A stretch of DNA of 64,000 nucleotides, from positions 64,963,067-65,027,066 of the forward strand of contig OX359245.1 in assembly GCA_947179485.1 (NCBI GenBank), given 5' to 3'. The notes beneath the pieces were generated by a model. It was not told the origin of the DNA. It did not search any database and worked only from the letters and a program-made list of their open reading frames with translations. This document shows, piece after piece, positions 42,233 to 52,765 of this stretch. How positions within the stretch are numbered: position 1 is the first letter of the stretch; the number at the start of each line of letters is the position of its first letter. A program made the position numbers and the translations under genes. Source of the DNA: Allacma fusca. Its lineage: Eukaryota; Arthropoda; Collembola; Symphypleona; Sminthuridae.

Positions 42233-42240
42233 AATACGTA

Positions 42241-44016
42241 TAACATTTGTGAATTCAATTTCCCTTTTTAATGCATTTAAACCCCGTTGATGTAATTGAA
42301 ATACAAGTGCCTAAAACAGCCTACTTCGTTTTGGCACTGTTTCGATCATAAGCAGTGAATGTTGTCAGTGAGAGGCACGAGCGTGATGAAAAGTTTGGAA
42401 TTTGAAAGTATTTTTAATCCCTACTCTATGTACACACAAATTTTGAGAAAACATTAGTACTCATGTTCAAATTACATACGTGCAAGTTGATGTGAAATCT
42501 GCTGATAGATATGAAATACAATTTAATATAAATAACAAATACACAATAATTATTTACATTCCACAAACTATAATACCAGATAATTCCAATAGGGTCTTTC
42601 AGCATCGCTTTGATGCTTAAAATCATCAATGAAAGCAGGAAAAGTTATATGCTCTCCATCGTCATCCGGTCAAGTCAAGGAAAATAGAAGGAAATTTCCC
42701 TGTACTTTGGGACTCGAATGTCCACGTAGGTCTCTCTCCGTCTCTCACGAAGTCAACATAATTTTTGTTAGTTCACATTCAGTTCCATACTTGTCGGCAG
42801 ACAGTCTATTATACAATTTTTATCTGGTATAATTATTACACTAAAGTTTCCCTAGCCATTAAAAATTTGGTACAATACTATTTGACTCAGCTCAAAATCA
42901 GAGTTACTTCAAAATGTTATACAGCCAAAAGGCCTCCACTTTCATCAGGAAATGTCCAAGAGGTTTTGACCAATTTTGATACAAATTAATAAATGAGTCG
43001 AATTGATCCCCTTTTTATTGGCATTGTCATGCGTCATAAATATTGCAAAAACAATGCTTCCATCCCACGCCCATCATGAAATGTTTGATATACTAATAAA
43101 TTCCTATTTATTTCCTAGATTTTGAAATTTAATGTACTCAAGTGTACATTGGTTAAGTGGGGAGAGAGACTAAGATCTCAAAAAGGAGAGTAACTCTCAT
43201 AATTAACAATAGCATGTATCTTACTGCTACACTGCAAATTTAATTTTGGTGGTGATAAATTTCAAACCAGTTAAAGCATTTCTGGAGCAAACGAGCACCT
43301 TTTGTGCAAAGCCATGGAATAGTACCTGGACCACGAACAAGAAACCTTCGGAGCTTACTTTTGATATTTTCGAGATGGGAAATTTACTTCCAAAATTGAT
43401 GTAATTCATCATGGCATTTTTTTGAAACAAGATTTTAAAAATTTCGTATTCGTAGCCCAAAGATTTGTGGGGAACAATAGAGTCCTCTGGATTCAAAGTA
43501 CTCGTTGTCCTCAAAGATTACAAGGACGATATGGATTACAGTACTCTCTATTACAGAGCGTAAATAAAATCATCACAATTTACTTTCTATGCCTCAATAA
43601 GACGGAAATTCCATTGTGTCAACGCAAATGGAATAAATGTTCTGCTGCTGTAATGTGCTTGGAGTAATAAACCATTCTGTAATGTTCGATAGCATATACC
43701 GTATTTTTGTCTCTCAACTGAAGTCTCAAAATCAGCCATTTGTATAAAACGTTTTTCACAATAGCTTAAAAGTATTAATAGTGTATGCCCAATGTCCATG
43801 TCTTGTGCAAATTTTATGCAATGCCAGCTACCACGTCAGAATTTATTAGTACATTTTACAGAGAATTCCCTCTAAAGAAGATAAGACTCCATGATTCAGA
43901 GGACTCAAAATATTAAATGGCGTCCAGGAATTGAGATGAGATTTTCCAATAGTGTTTTCAATGGACACCTACAGCGTTATGTATGTTACCTGATTCTTCT
44001 GAAAACTCAAACATTC
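42241..44016 (+). repeat. Downstream array flank, duplicate of 32647-34430
   Basis: Collinear partner of the segment after copy E, with scattered substitutions and small indels (for example ~21 bp missing near 43350 relative to 33740). No conserved open frame. Short frames on both strands are broken in one or the other copy. Confidence 0.7.
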
Positions 44017-44672
44017 TACAACTTTAAGTCATACCTGCCACCTGAAAAATCCTTCGTAGTTTTTTTTAAAATTTGCTGTTACTTTTACCATACACGTCAA
44101 TTCAAAGCGGAAATCCCAAGTATCGTGATGGGCAGGGCTGGATTTCGGGGGTGGCCCACTCTGACCCGACCAGGGTAAAAAAACATTAACCAAGGCTCTC
44201 CGATTTAACGCGTAAAGGCCAACAAATCTATTTTGAGGGTTAGGGCCGGGGTAAATATGTTCCAAAATGACAATTGATAAAATGTGTTCAAAATAATATA
44301 TTTCGGATATTCATTTTTAACTGAAAATTGAACGAGCGGTTTTTCGGGTCTGGTTACAAATGTACAATGGCCAACTAATTGCAGCATTGGTTACTGTTAA
44401 CCCTACAATGTTCAATTTTTAACCTTAATGTCGTTAATTATACGCATTTAGATGATTATATTGTTGGAAGAAAAATATTAGAGTACTACGGTACGAAAAA
44501 CCGTTTGACAAAAAAATTCAACTTTTTGAAGGTACGTGAAACTTGTAAATTCCCATGTTAAATGCCATTTAAATTCTGCAGTTTTGAATTTCGAGACAAA
44601 TCGACTTCGCGCCAAATTTTTTAAAAAAACTACGAAGGATTTTTCAGGAGGCAGGTATGACTTAAAGTTGTA
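44017..44672. mobile_element. Element with ~58-bp terminal inverted repeats (656 bp)
   Basis: The left end TACAACTTTAAGTCATACCT... and the right end ...GGTATGACTTAAAGTTGTA are inverted copies that stay matched for about 58 bp, including CTGAAAAATCCTTCGTAG and its complement. The interior has a GC-rich patch near 44130-44170 and no coding frame. The E paralogue lacks it. A target duplication is not evident, so the superfamily (Mutator-like or other long-TIR class) is open. Confidence 0.75.
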
Positions 44673-46730
44673 CTCAGGGTATGAGCAAACTAATTTTGGT
44701 GGAATTTTGAAAATCTGGAGGGGACACCAAAAAATGTTTACTTGTTAGAAGTGTGACTGCTTGGGAACCCCGGGTGTTGTTGGCATACCTTTTTGCAATT
44801 TCCAGTATTTCACATTATTACTACGAATGAGTTAATTTATTTACCTGCCGTGTACAGATGTATGTACCTTCATTTTTTGATCGCAAATGGCCATTGAAAT
44901 ACTCGTCGGTACTCTGAGTGCTTTGATGTTATATTTGCAAATTTTGTTATTTTAAGCTCATCCTCATATTTTGCACTAGAAATACACAATTTAAAAAATA
45001 TAAACCATTTATGAAAAGTTTTGCTGTAATGTTTGGTCTCTTGCAAAAGTTACATTCCTTGCTACTTATACAACTGTTTTTTATTTTACAAACCATGTTG
45101 TTCATTCACTGATATTCGTTATTCCCACAAACATTTGAAATTTGGTTGTATCGTACTTGCAAAAACTGCATTGTTGCACGACATCCGAGTTTACACCAGT
45201 GATTGCAAGGACAACGTCCTGAAGGTAGCCCTAGGATTTCACTGGAAATTTGTCTAGTCAAGGGACAGGAGGAGTTGGAACGCTAGCAAACAAAATCGGA
45301 CAAAAAATTATCTTCGTTGATATGTTATGTACGAATACTGTGCTTCAAATATGGCATTGTTAATATTGTCTAAAGAGTGTGAATTCTTCCATCAACTTCT
45401 CAGCATAGTGAAATTGCGGTCCGAGGTCCTGGATTTCTGAATACCTATTGGTGAGGTGCGTTGGGTCATTATGATGAGTCGTCTGTAGGAAACTACGAAT
45501 GGGGACGGTCTTGTAGCTCCATTTCAATCTAAAGTAATGGTTTTATTTGTACATCCCTTTACATTTTATTTTTCAAGACTCACAAACTCCATGATTCACA
45601 CTGCCCCAAATCGTAACGTATGTATATATTCCGTTCTTGCATTTTTAATCCGTTTGCGTACCCACAACAATTTTTAGAAGAAAATTACTAACAGAATATT
45701 ACAATGCCCTGTCAGTATAAAGACATTTAAAAGCAACGCAGAAGGTTACACAATTCTGTGAGCAAAGCAATAATTAGTACTTTTAAATTTCGAGCTGGGC
45801 TCTCATATCTTAAATCCCTGAAGACAAGCTCCTAGTTAGCGTCTGGATTATAATGGCTGTAACTAATTAACCTTCACGTTTATTTTCAATATATTCATAA
45901 GAACGACACTTTCTCGCTAAAGTCAAGTATCAGTGACGAATTATTTTTATAATCGAGTGGACTAAATATTCCTATGGCTAAATAATTTCATATGCATGCA
46001 CGTAATCGTAGACTGACGTTTTAGAGATTTTATTTACGTTGACGTGAAACATTAAAACATTACAAAAATTGAATATTTACTCGAGTTTAGACCACAAATA
46101 GGCCAAATGTTTTGATCCATCCAGATCGCTATCATTGTATGACCTGTACATTATTTTGATTAATCGTCTGATAAAAGGTGATAATGATGATTGTTAATGA
46201 TCATTTTGGAAATCAAAATGTTCATAACGATAGAACAACAACACTTGTGGAATTTAAATTTAAATCATAAAAAGAATATTCATCGCTAAAGACAATTACG
46301 TAAACAGTTTCAGTATAGTCGTGACTAAGTCGAATCGTTGACCTTGTAATTTTTAGTGGGCTTGACCTAACTATTTCCTGCAGCATGAAGGAATTTTTTT
46401 AACACTCATCTTCCATTTTATTTATCAAATTGGACGACCTATTATCCGCGTTTATGAAAAATTGAACATAATTTCAAACCGACTTTACTCCAATTTAATA
46501 ATAATGATGGAGGATTAAAAAGCAGGATTAAAATAATAATTGTAATAACCTAATCGTATTTATTTAATTTATTAGAAATCATTCACATGGGCTTATGTTG
46601 GAGATATTAAAAATAAGTCTCATTATTTCAATTAATTATGTGAAATTATTTAAACCGATTTTTTCACAGATAGTGAAAGATTTTAAATTAGAGCAAACAT
46701 AGATGGTTTCCTTAAAGAATATCAAGCTCA
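44673..46730 (+). other. Intergenic stretch with partial array flank
   Basis: 45255-45370 matches 34520-34600 and 35174-35212 (AGGAGTTGGAACGCTAGCAA). 45395-45450 matches 6270-6330. 46350-46730 is the usual upstream flank of copy G with a box near 46519. 45460-46330 shows no recognisable gene or repeat. Confidence 0.5.
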
Positions 46731-46828
46731 GGGATACTTGAAAGCATTTTTCCAGCGCTGTTCTAGAGGATTTCAGTTTTCTAGTTTCCATAAATCCCCT
46801 AAAAAATCAAATACAAACAACGATCGCT

Positions 46829-48208
46829 ATGTTGTGTTCTGTAGACGTAAAGTTCTATCTTTATTTAGTTCAAGTAGCGTCCAAGTATTATTTAATAGCT
46901 TTCGAGTTGTGCCTGAGGGATGGGGAAAGAGTTCAAATGCGTGTAGGAAGTCGACGACAACAACTGACTTTCAAAATCATGTACTTCTATGGGGTGTTGA
47001 GAGTGTGCATCGGCGTATATTACAGTACTTGATTTTAAAAATTGTCGTACAGTATTTGAAGAGACATCTTCTGCATATAATATTACACTACATGCTATAT
47101 TTACGTTTGCTTTTGTATATTGTCTAGCACTTCAATTTCATTACCTTTTACGAACTCCTGACATTACGTTAAAAATTTCTAACTTTGTATTCACTGGAGA
47201 AAATTGGGATTCGAAATTAGCTGGTACAAATTAATGGCACAAACAGTAATTACTAAGAAAATATTTTCTCACGTTTGTTTGCGCACTATATCACATTCAT
47301 AAATAAATATTAAACATCATTTCAGGATCGTTTGGTGTTTTCCAGTCCGGAAAGAAATTCTCTGCTCGAGAGAAGTTTGTGATATTTTGTCCCTACGCCA
47401 TTGTAGTTTATAGTGTACTACTGGTTTTATTATGGGCAACCTTCTGTACAAACCTTCATGTATCTATTTCAATTACTTCCCAAGCTCTTGCAAAATCCAC
47501 TGACGTTTACGATTCTTCTGTTGCAAGAGTTCTATGAAATATATATGCTTGGCATGTTATTTATAATGTTAATGTTCTTCATAAATTGTCTTTTATTCCT
47601 TGATAACACACAGAATGCTCTGCTTCGGGAAGTCGAGTCCATTAGGTGAATGTCAATGATTGGAACACTGAAGCTATTTTAATATTGTTTATTTGTTAGT
47701 ATTTTGTAGTGGTGGAAGCTGAGTTTATTATGTTAATATGTATATGTATTTTTCCTACTAGCGGGAAGTTGTTGGTCAAGAAAAAAGAGTTGGAGCAGTG
47801 TATTTCGTTATTCGTGAGGACTCAGCTAATTGTTTATATATTTAATCAAGGAAATTCAACGATGGAATACTTGTTAAAGCTGGGTACCTTAACTTTTTCT
47901 ATTTGTATGAGCTAGATACATTGGTATCAGCATATTCTCATGATACCGGTTTCGGCGGATTCTTGATGTTATATTCCATGTATGCGACTAGCCTTTATAT
48001 TGCTGGTTTTGGGAGTGCTTTTTGTGTCTTGGAATATTTTAAGAAGATAAAAGTTCAACTTCTGCTAAGGAGCCAAATGAATTACAGGAAAAATCCGTGG
48101 TACGAAAAGAGAATCGTTGCAAATGCCCCAATGGGGATACAAGTTGGACCCGTACTCAGAATTGAAAGAGTCTTACGGGGCATCACGCCTCTATTAATTA
48201 CTGCTTAG
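46829..48208 (+). pseudogene. Receptor copy G, three-exon pseudogene
   Basis: Exons are recognisable at 46829-47223, 47326-47645 and 47762-48208, with donors and acceptors still in place. Exon 1 begins MLCSVDVKFYLYLVQVASK but gains about ten bases near 47020-47055 (ATTACAGTACTTG, TACAGTATTTG), shifting the frame. Exon 2 has an insertion near 47458 (CATGTATCTATTTC). Exon 3 has TAG at ~47913 in GAGCTAGATACATTGG and has lost 24 bases encoding the ESSPIYLD segment near 48170. A LINE was inserted exactly at the stop codon. The copy cannot make the receptor. Confidence 0.85.
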
Positions 48209-48210
48209 TA

Positions 48211-50345
48211 TGTGTATGTATGTATGTATTTATTGTGTTCACGAGCGCGCTCATACACAAATTTTATCGAGATAACAAAACAATCATATTACAGAATTGG
48301 AAAATCATACTTTTAATGTGATATAGTATATATTTAAGGGAAGTAACTTAATTTAATTGATTAATAATAATAATTTCTTTTTACCAATATAATATATAAA
48401 CTCGCTAACGGCGTACAATGTGTTTTTGTCTGCAGAACTCATGAGCGCAGCAAAATTCTTCTCAATCGGGTAATCTGCAGTAACAAACCTGCCTATAAAC
48501 CTGCTTCTCAATCCTCTTAACGATTTACATTCCATTAGTAGATGTACCCATGTTTCCTGCGATAACGAGCAAAAAGTGCATTTGTTATTACATGATATAT
48601 CCCAGCATAAACCCCCACTTCGTATTTTAGCTTCATATATAGACCCCAATCTAACTTGAGCTATTAATTTAATTTTGGATAACGGTAATTCTACGGTTAA
48701 GTAATTAGGAAGTGCGGAGCTTCGGAGCGTAAATTTATACGTCGGGTTCTGACTTGACTCTAATATTTTTTCGACGTCGTTGAAAAAAGATCTGTGCGCT
48801 GTAGCCTCTATAATTTTATCAAAATTGAGTTTAATCCACAGAGGGGTCAAGTCATTCCATGGTATATTCCATCCAATTTCATTTAATTTTGACTCGACTA
48901 AGTAGACCCAGCTAAATTCCGGCTTATAATTGCTGTTTTTTTCTATTTGTATTAATTTTCTTAGAACGATTACCGGGTATCTGGTTTCCTTCATATTGAG
49001 AATTTTGAAAAGGTACATAAGGGCTAGTTTTATCACAGTACAGCTTACTGTGTATCTGCCTGCTTCAATTCTAATGGAGTGGTTTGATATCTTCCCGGAC
49101 AGGCCCAACACCCTCCTAAAGAAAGTGGTCTGTGTAGACTCAAGTCTTAGCTCGTTCCCTATCCCCCATATCGCTGCAGCGTAAAGAAGGTTGGATAAGC
49201 ACATGGATTCAAAAAGTTTGCAGATTGATTCCCACGAGTTGCATTTAGATAGATTAATTATTTTAAGAATTTCAGTCATTGCACAATTAGCTTTTCAACT
49301 AAAATAATTAGCTGTTAGTCTGAATGAGCCCGTTGAGTGGAAGGGGACTCCGAGGTATGTGTATTCCTTTACTATGTCAAGTGCCGAGTTTTTAAACATA
49401 AATTTTGGAAGAACCGTGGGTTGCCTTTTACAAAAAATCATGACTTTAGTTTTTGAGGTATTCACTTCTAGTTGGTTCTTTGCACAGTATTCCTCGAGAA
49501 TTTTCAACTTCTTTTTTAGATCCCCCGGACTATAGGCAAGAATAATTGTATCATCGGCATACAAAAGGGTTAATATTGCTATTTTTTCGTTTACACTTAT
49601 ACCAGTTACTCCCTTATTTAAGAAAAAATCCTCCATGTCGGAGATGAAAAGTGAGAATAGCAATGGCGAGAGTATTTCCCCCTGGAGAACTCCCTCATTT
49701 ATATCAATATATTCTGTGTAGCCTTCGTGAGTTCTGACTCTTAGCCTTGCGTCTGCGTATATATTTTGCAAAATCCGAATAATTACCCCACTTAATCCCA
49801 TGTTATGTAGCTTTTGCCACAGCAAGGTGTGCGATACTGAGTCAAAAGCCCGCCTGTAGTCTACAAAAAGGGCGTAGATCTTTCTTCCGGGTATTCTGAT
49901 ATGATTTTGAATGAGTCCATACAGAGTAAAAACTTCATCTACACATGATCTGTTTTTTCTAAATCCCGCTTGGGATTCTGGAATTAAATTACAACTGTCC
50001 GACCATGTTAGGATTCTATTTAACAGGATCTGTGTGAAGAGTTTCGTAATACTACTAACTAAGGCAATTCCTCTTAAGTTTAGTGGGTTAGCTCTATCGC
50101 CTTTTTTGTACAAAGTAATCAACTCAATTTCCGACATTTGACTTGGCATTTTTTCTGAACAAAGTATTTCATTGAACAGAGCTAGTATCGCCTCAAGCCA
50201 TTTATATGGGAGTTGTTTTAAACAATCGTTTGTTATACCGTCTAACCCTGGACTTTTGCCTGCGTTTATGCACTTAATAGCTTTATTAAGCTCGGTCATA
50301 CTTATGTTTGAGTTGAGATACTTTTCTCCTGTTACTGAAATATCC
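48211..50345 (-). mobile_element. 5'-truncated non-LTR retrotransposon
   Basis: Flanked by the 12-bp target duplication TACTGCTTAGTA at 48199-48210 and 50346-50357, which contains the stop codon region of copy G. Read on the minus strand, the 3' end is a (CATA)n-type microsatellite (TGTATG repeats at 48211-48235 on plus). The 5' end begins inside the reverse transcriptase, so the element is truncated, as usual for target-primed insertion. Confidence 0.88.
48353..50299 (-). pseudogene. LINE ORF2 fragment: reverse transcriptase and C-terminal zinc finger
   Basis: One minus-strand frame from 50299 to 48353, ~649 codons, broken only by a single in-frame TGA at 49297-49295. RT landmarks: GKSPGLDGI, ALFVDYRRAFDSVSH with the first catalytic Asp, GVLQGEILSPLLFSLFI, and LLYADDTIIL with the catalytic YADD. 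After the stop come the thumb region (SNLLYAAAIWG) and a CTFC...HLLMEC zinc-finger motif near the end. The endonuclease and ORF1 are absent because of 5' truncation. It is related to the plus-strand LINE at 51.4-55.9 kb by shared motif order. The clade is not resolved by eye. Confidence 0.85.
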
Positions 50346-51420
50346 TACTGCTTAGTAGAATGCTTTGAACAAAGCAGTATGCATTTGTGTTTTTTAAATA
50401 ATTAAATATAATATGTGAAAATAGTGCATAATACTATACTAATAATAAATACTATAATTTTGCACAAAAATGGGGGACGAAGACAAATATGTGCAATGTC
50501 TTTCCCGGGAAAAAAAAGGTGAGAGGGAGAATGTCCCATTCAGAAGGCCTGCCGATAATCCCTTGCTGAGTATGTTTAATTTTGCTGTCTGAAGCCAGTG
50601 ATAAAATATTCCACAGTGACCAGCACGGATTTTAATTTTCCAATGTTCATAGATCCCTAAATAGGACGAAATGTACGTATACGTTCTTTATGCTGTATCC
50701 AACGGATTTGAAATTTTATCAAAAGTTGTAAAATAATTTTCAGATGGACTCGATCTATTTATTCCCTGAAGCATAACCGAGCTACTGTAACACTTATGTC
50801 ATTTTATTTCTCAAAATATGGGACCTATGTATTAAAAATTTCATAGGAAATTCGTCATCATTTCAAACGCATTTTACTTGCTCAAATACATATATTACTT
50901 TGTATGCCTCAATTTTAACGTAACGTGCGCGATTGAAATTAGAAGTTACCTTATTGCCATTAATTAAATTACCTAACAATATTCACAGGAGCTTAACCCT
51001 GCAATTAACTACTTAATTCGCTTGAATTGTTCAACACAATAAAACTAAATGGCTTTATTCTGTTTATCTATGCACTCACTAAAACGGATCATTTTTAAAT
51101 CAATGTAAACAAAGATGATCATTCCCTTTTACGTGGAATTTTCCTGAGGTTTTCAGTTCTTGTTACTATATATAGAGAGTTCGGTCTTGATATTACAGTT
51201 TATTACAAATTTTGAAACGAGACTTGCTACCGAGTTGCTTAATTTTTCAAGGGAACATTTAACTTCCGCATCTATGTTGACCAGCTTAAGTTCTCTATAA
51301 TAGAACATTTTTTTGAAACAAGATTTTAAAAATTTCGTATTCGTAGCCCAAAGATTTGCGGGGAACAATAGAGTCCTCTGGATTCAAAGTACTCGTTGTC
51401 CTCAAATTGAGAAGAACAGA
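50346..51420 (+). repeat. 3' flank of copy G, then upstream flank fossil
   Basis: 50346-50640 is the normal downstream flank (AATGCTTTGAACAAAGC, ATGGGGGACGAAGACAAATA, GAGAGGGAGAATGTCCC). 50640-51150 is an upstream module with a fossil exon-1 start near 50690 and a box near 50928. 51300-51403 is the GAAACAAGATTTTAAAAATTTCG segment otherwise seen at 33835 and 43427. No gene. Confidence 0.55.
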
Positions 51421-51904
51421 ACATTGAGTATGCAACAAGAGGAGTGTGCAACAAGAAAATATAGCTCTACAAATTGTTGAAATTTACGCACTTTAAAGGA
51501 TAGACCCAGAGATATTTTTTATACGAAAATACGCAGAAACGTATGGTGTAACTTGTGAAAGTGATTTCAACTGTGAATTCGAAACAACAGTATTAAAAAA
51601 TTACACACCAACTTATTACCTCATTTTTTTTATTACATTTACCGTGACATTGAAAGTTTCAAGTACGTAAATAAGACAGTACACACATACTGAAAGTAAC
51701 CTCGCATCAGCCTGGCAGCTAACACATATGCAACGCTGGAAAACTGCAAAGCATCGCCTATAGCATGCCAGGCAGCTATCTAAGATAAGTAGAGTACTGA
51801 TAACCTTATGTAAATCCATAGCAGAAACAAGGAACTAAACTGACAATACCATTACCTATACAACTTTCTAACGATACAATATTCAAAGCAGGATCCCTGG
51901 AGCA

Positions 51905-52735
51905 ATGAATTTTGCTGGACATTCGCCTATGAAAGCTGCTCCAATGTTGACAAATGAGAGTCCAACCGCTATCATGGACGGAGAAGCAATACACACTAAG
52001 GAGGCCAATAATAAGAGAAAACCCGAAGACGACCTATCAACAGCAGAACTGAAAAAAACCCGGAGTCAGCCACAACCTACAGTGGAGCCAAATGACATAG
52101 CAACTACAATGGAGAGCATTATGAGGAAAATGACAGCACAAATGACGAATAACATGTGGGAAATGGAAAGTAGGATTACTAACAATATAACTAAAAAGCT
52201 ATCGGACGTAGAAGCTGCAATGACTGGAAGACTAGAACAATTAGAGGCAAGAGTCGATGAGTTAGAGGGAGAGTCGGTAACACTCAATTCAAGAATAAAA
52301 GCTCTAGAAGATGAAAACGGGGAGTTACAGCTACGAGTCAAAATTACAGAGAGCAGATTAGACAGGGTATGTAGAAAAAATAATCTGGTTTTCTACGGAC
52401 TCGCTGAAAGGAAAGGAGAGACACAGATGGAGGTTTTAGAAAACACGAACAGATTTATTCGGAATGAGATGAAATTAGATGAAGTGTTCATCGATGGCGC
52501 TTACAGAGTCAAAACCGGAAAGGAAGGGAAACCAAGAGCTGTAAAGGTCATATTCTCAAAATTTATGGATCGAGAGGCTGTACTAAACAATCGCAGAGTA
52601 CTGAAAACTAAAGGAATCCCTGTATACGTGGCACCTGATCTGAGTAAAGAAGATGCAGAGAAATCACGGCTCAGACGCGAAGAAGAGTTAAAGAAGAAGC
52701 AGACCAGAAATGAAAACATCCTCTCACAAGCATGA
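51905..52735 (+). CDS. LINE ORF1 protein, 276 aa, coiled coil plus RNA-binding domain
   Basis: Open from ATG to TGA with no lesion. Residues ~69-158 form a heptad-rich coiled coil (MEMESRITNNITKKLSDVE, LEARVDELEGESVTLNSRI). KNNLVFYGLAERKGE at ~159 opens an RRM-like fold of the L1-ORF1p type, followed by a basic C-terminus rich in Lys/Arg/Glu. In L1-like elements this protein trimerises and coats the element RNA. The frame is the same as that of ORF2 and only 30 nt separate its stop from the first recognisable ORF2 codons. It may still be expressible although ORF2 is dead. Confidence 0.8.
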   Translation: MNFAGHSPMKAAPMLTNESPTAIMDGEAIHTKEANNKRKPEDDLSTAELKKTRSQPQPTVEPNDIATTMESIMRKMTAQMTNNMWEMESRITNNITKKLSDVEAAMTGRLEQLEARVDELEGESVTLNSRIKALEDENGELQLRVKITESRLDRVCRKNNLVFYGLAERKGETQMEVLENTNRFIRNEMKLDEVFIDGAYRVKTGKEGKPRAVKVIFSKFMDREAVLNNRRVLKTKGIPVYVAPDLSKEDAEKSRLRREEELKKKQTRNENILSQA

Positions 52736-52765
52736 GTCGTCGGCCCACCCTTACAACAAATTAAT

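Noticed and set aside
46738..47127. 129-codon frame overlapping exon 1 of copy G
   Set aside because: It is an alternate-frame reading across promoter and exon 1; the family frame is the one starting at 46829.
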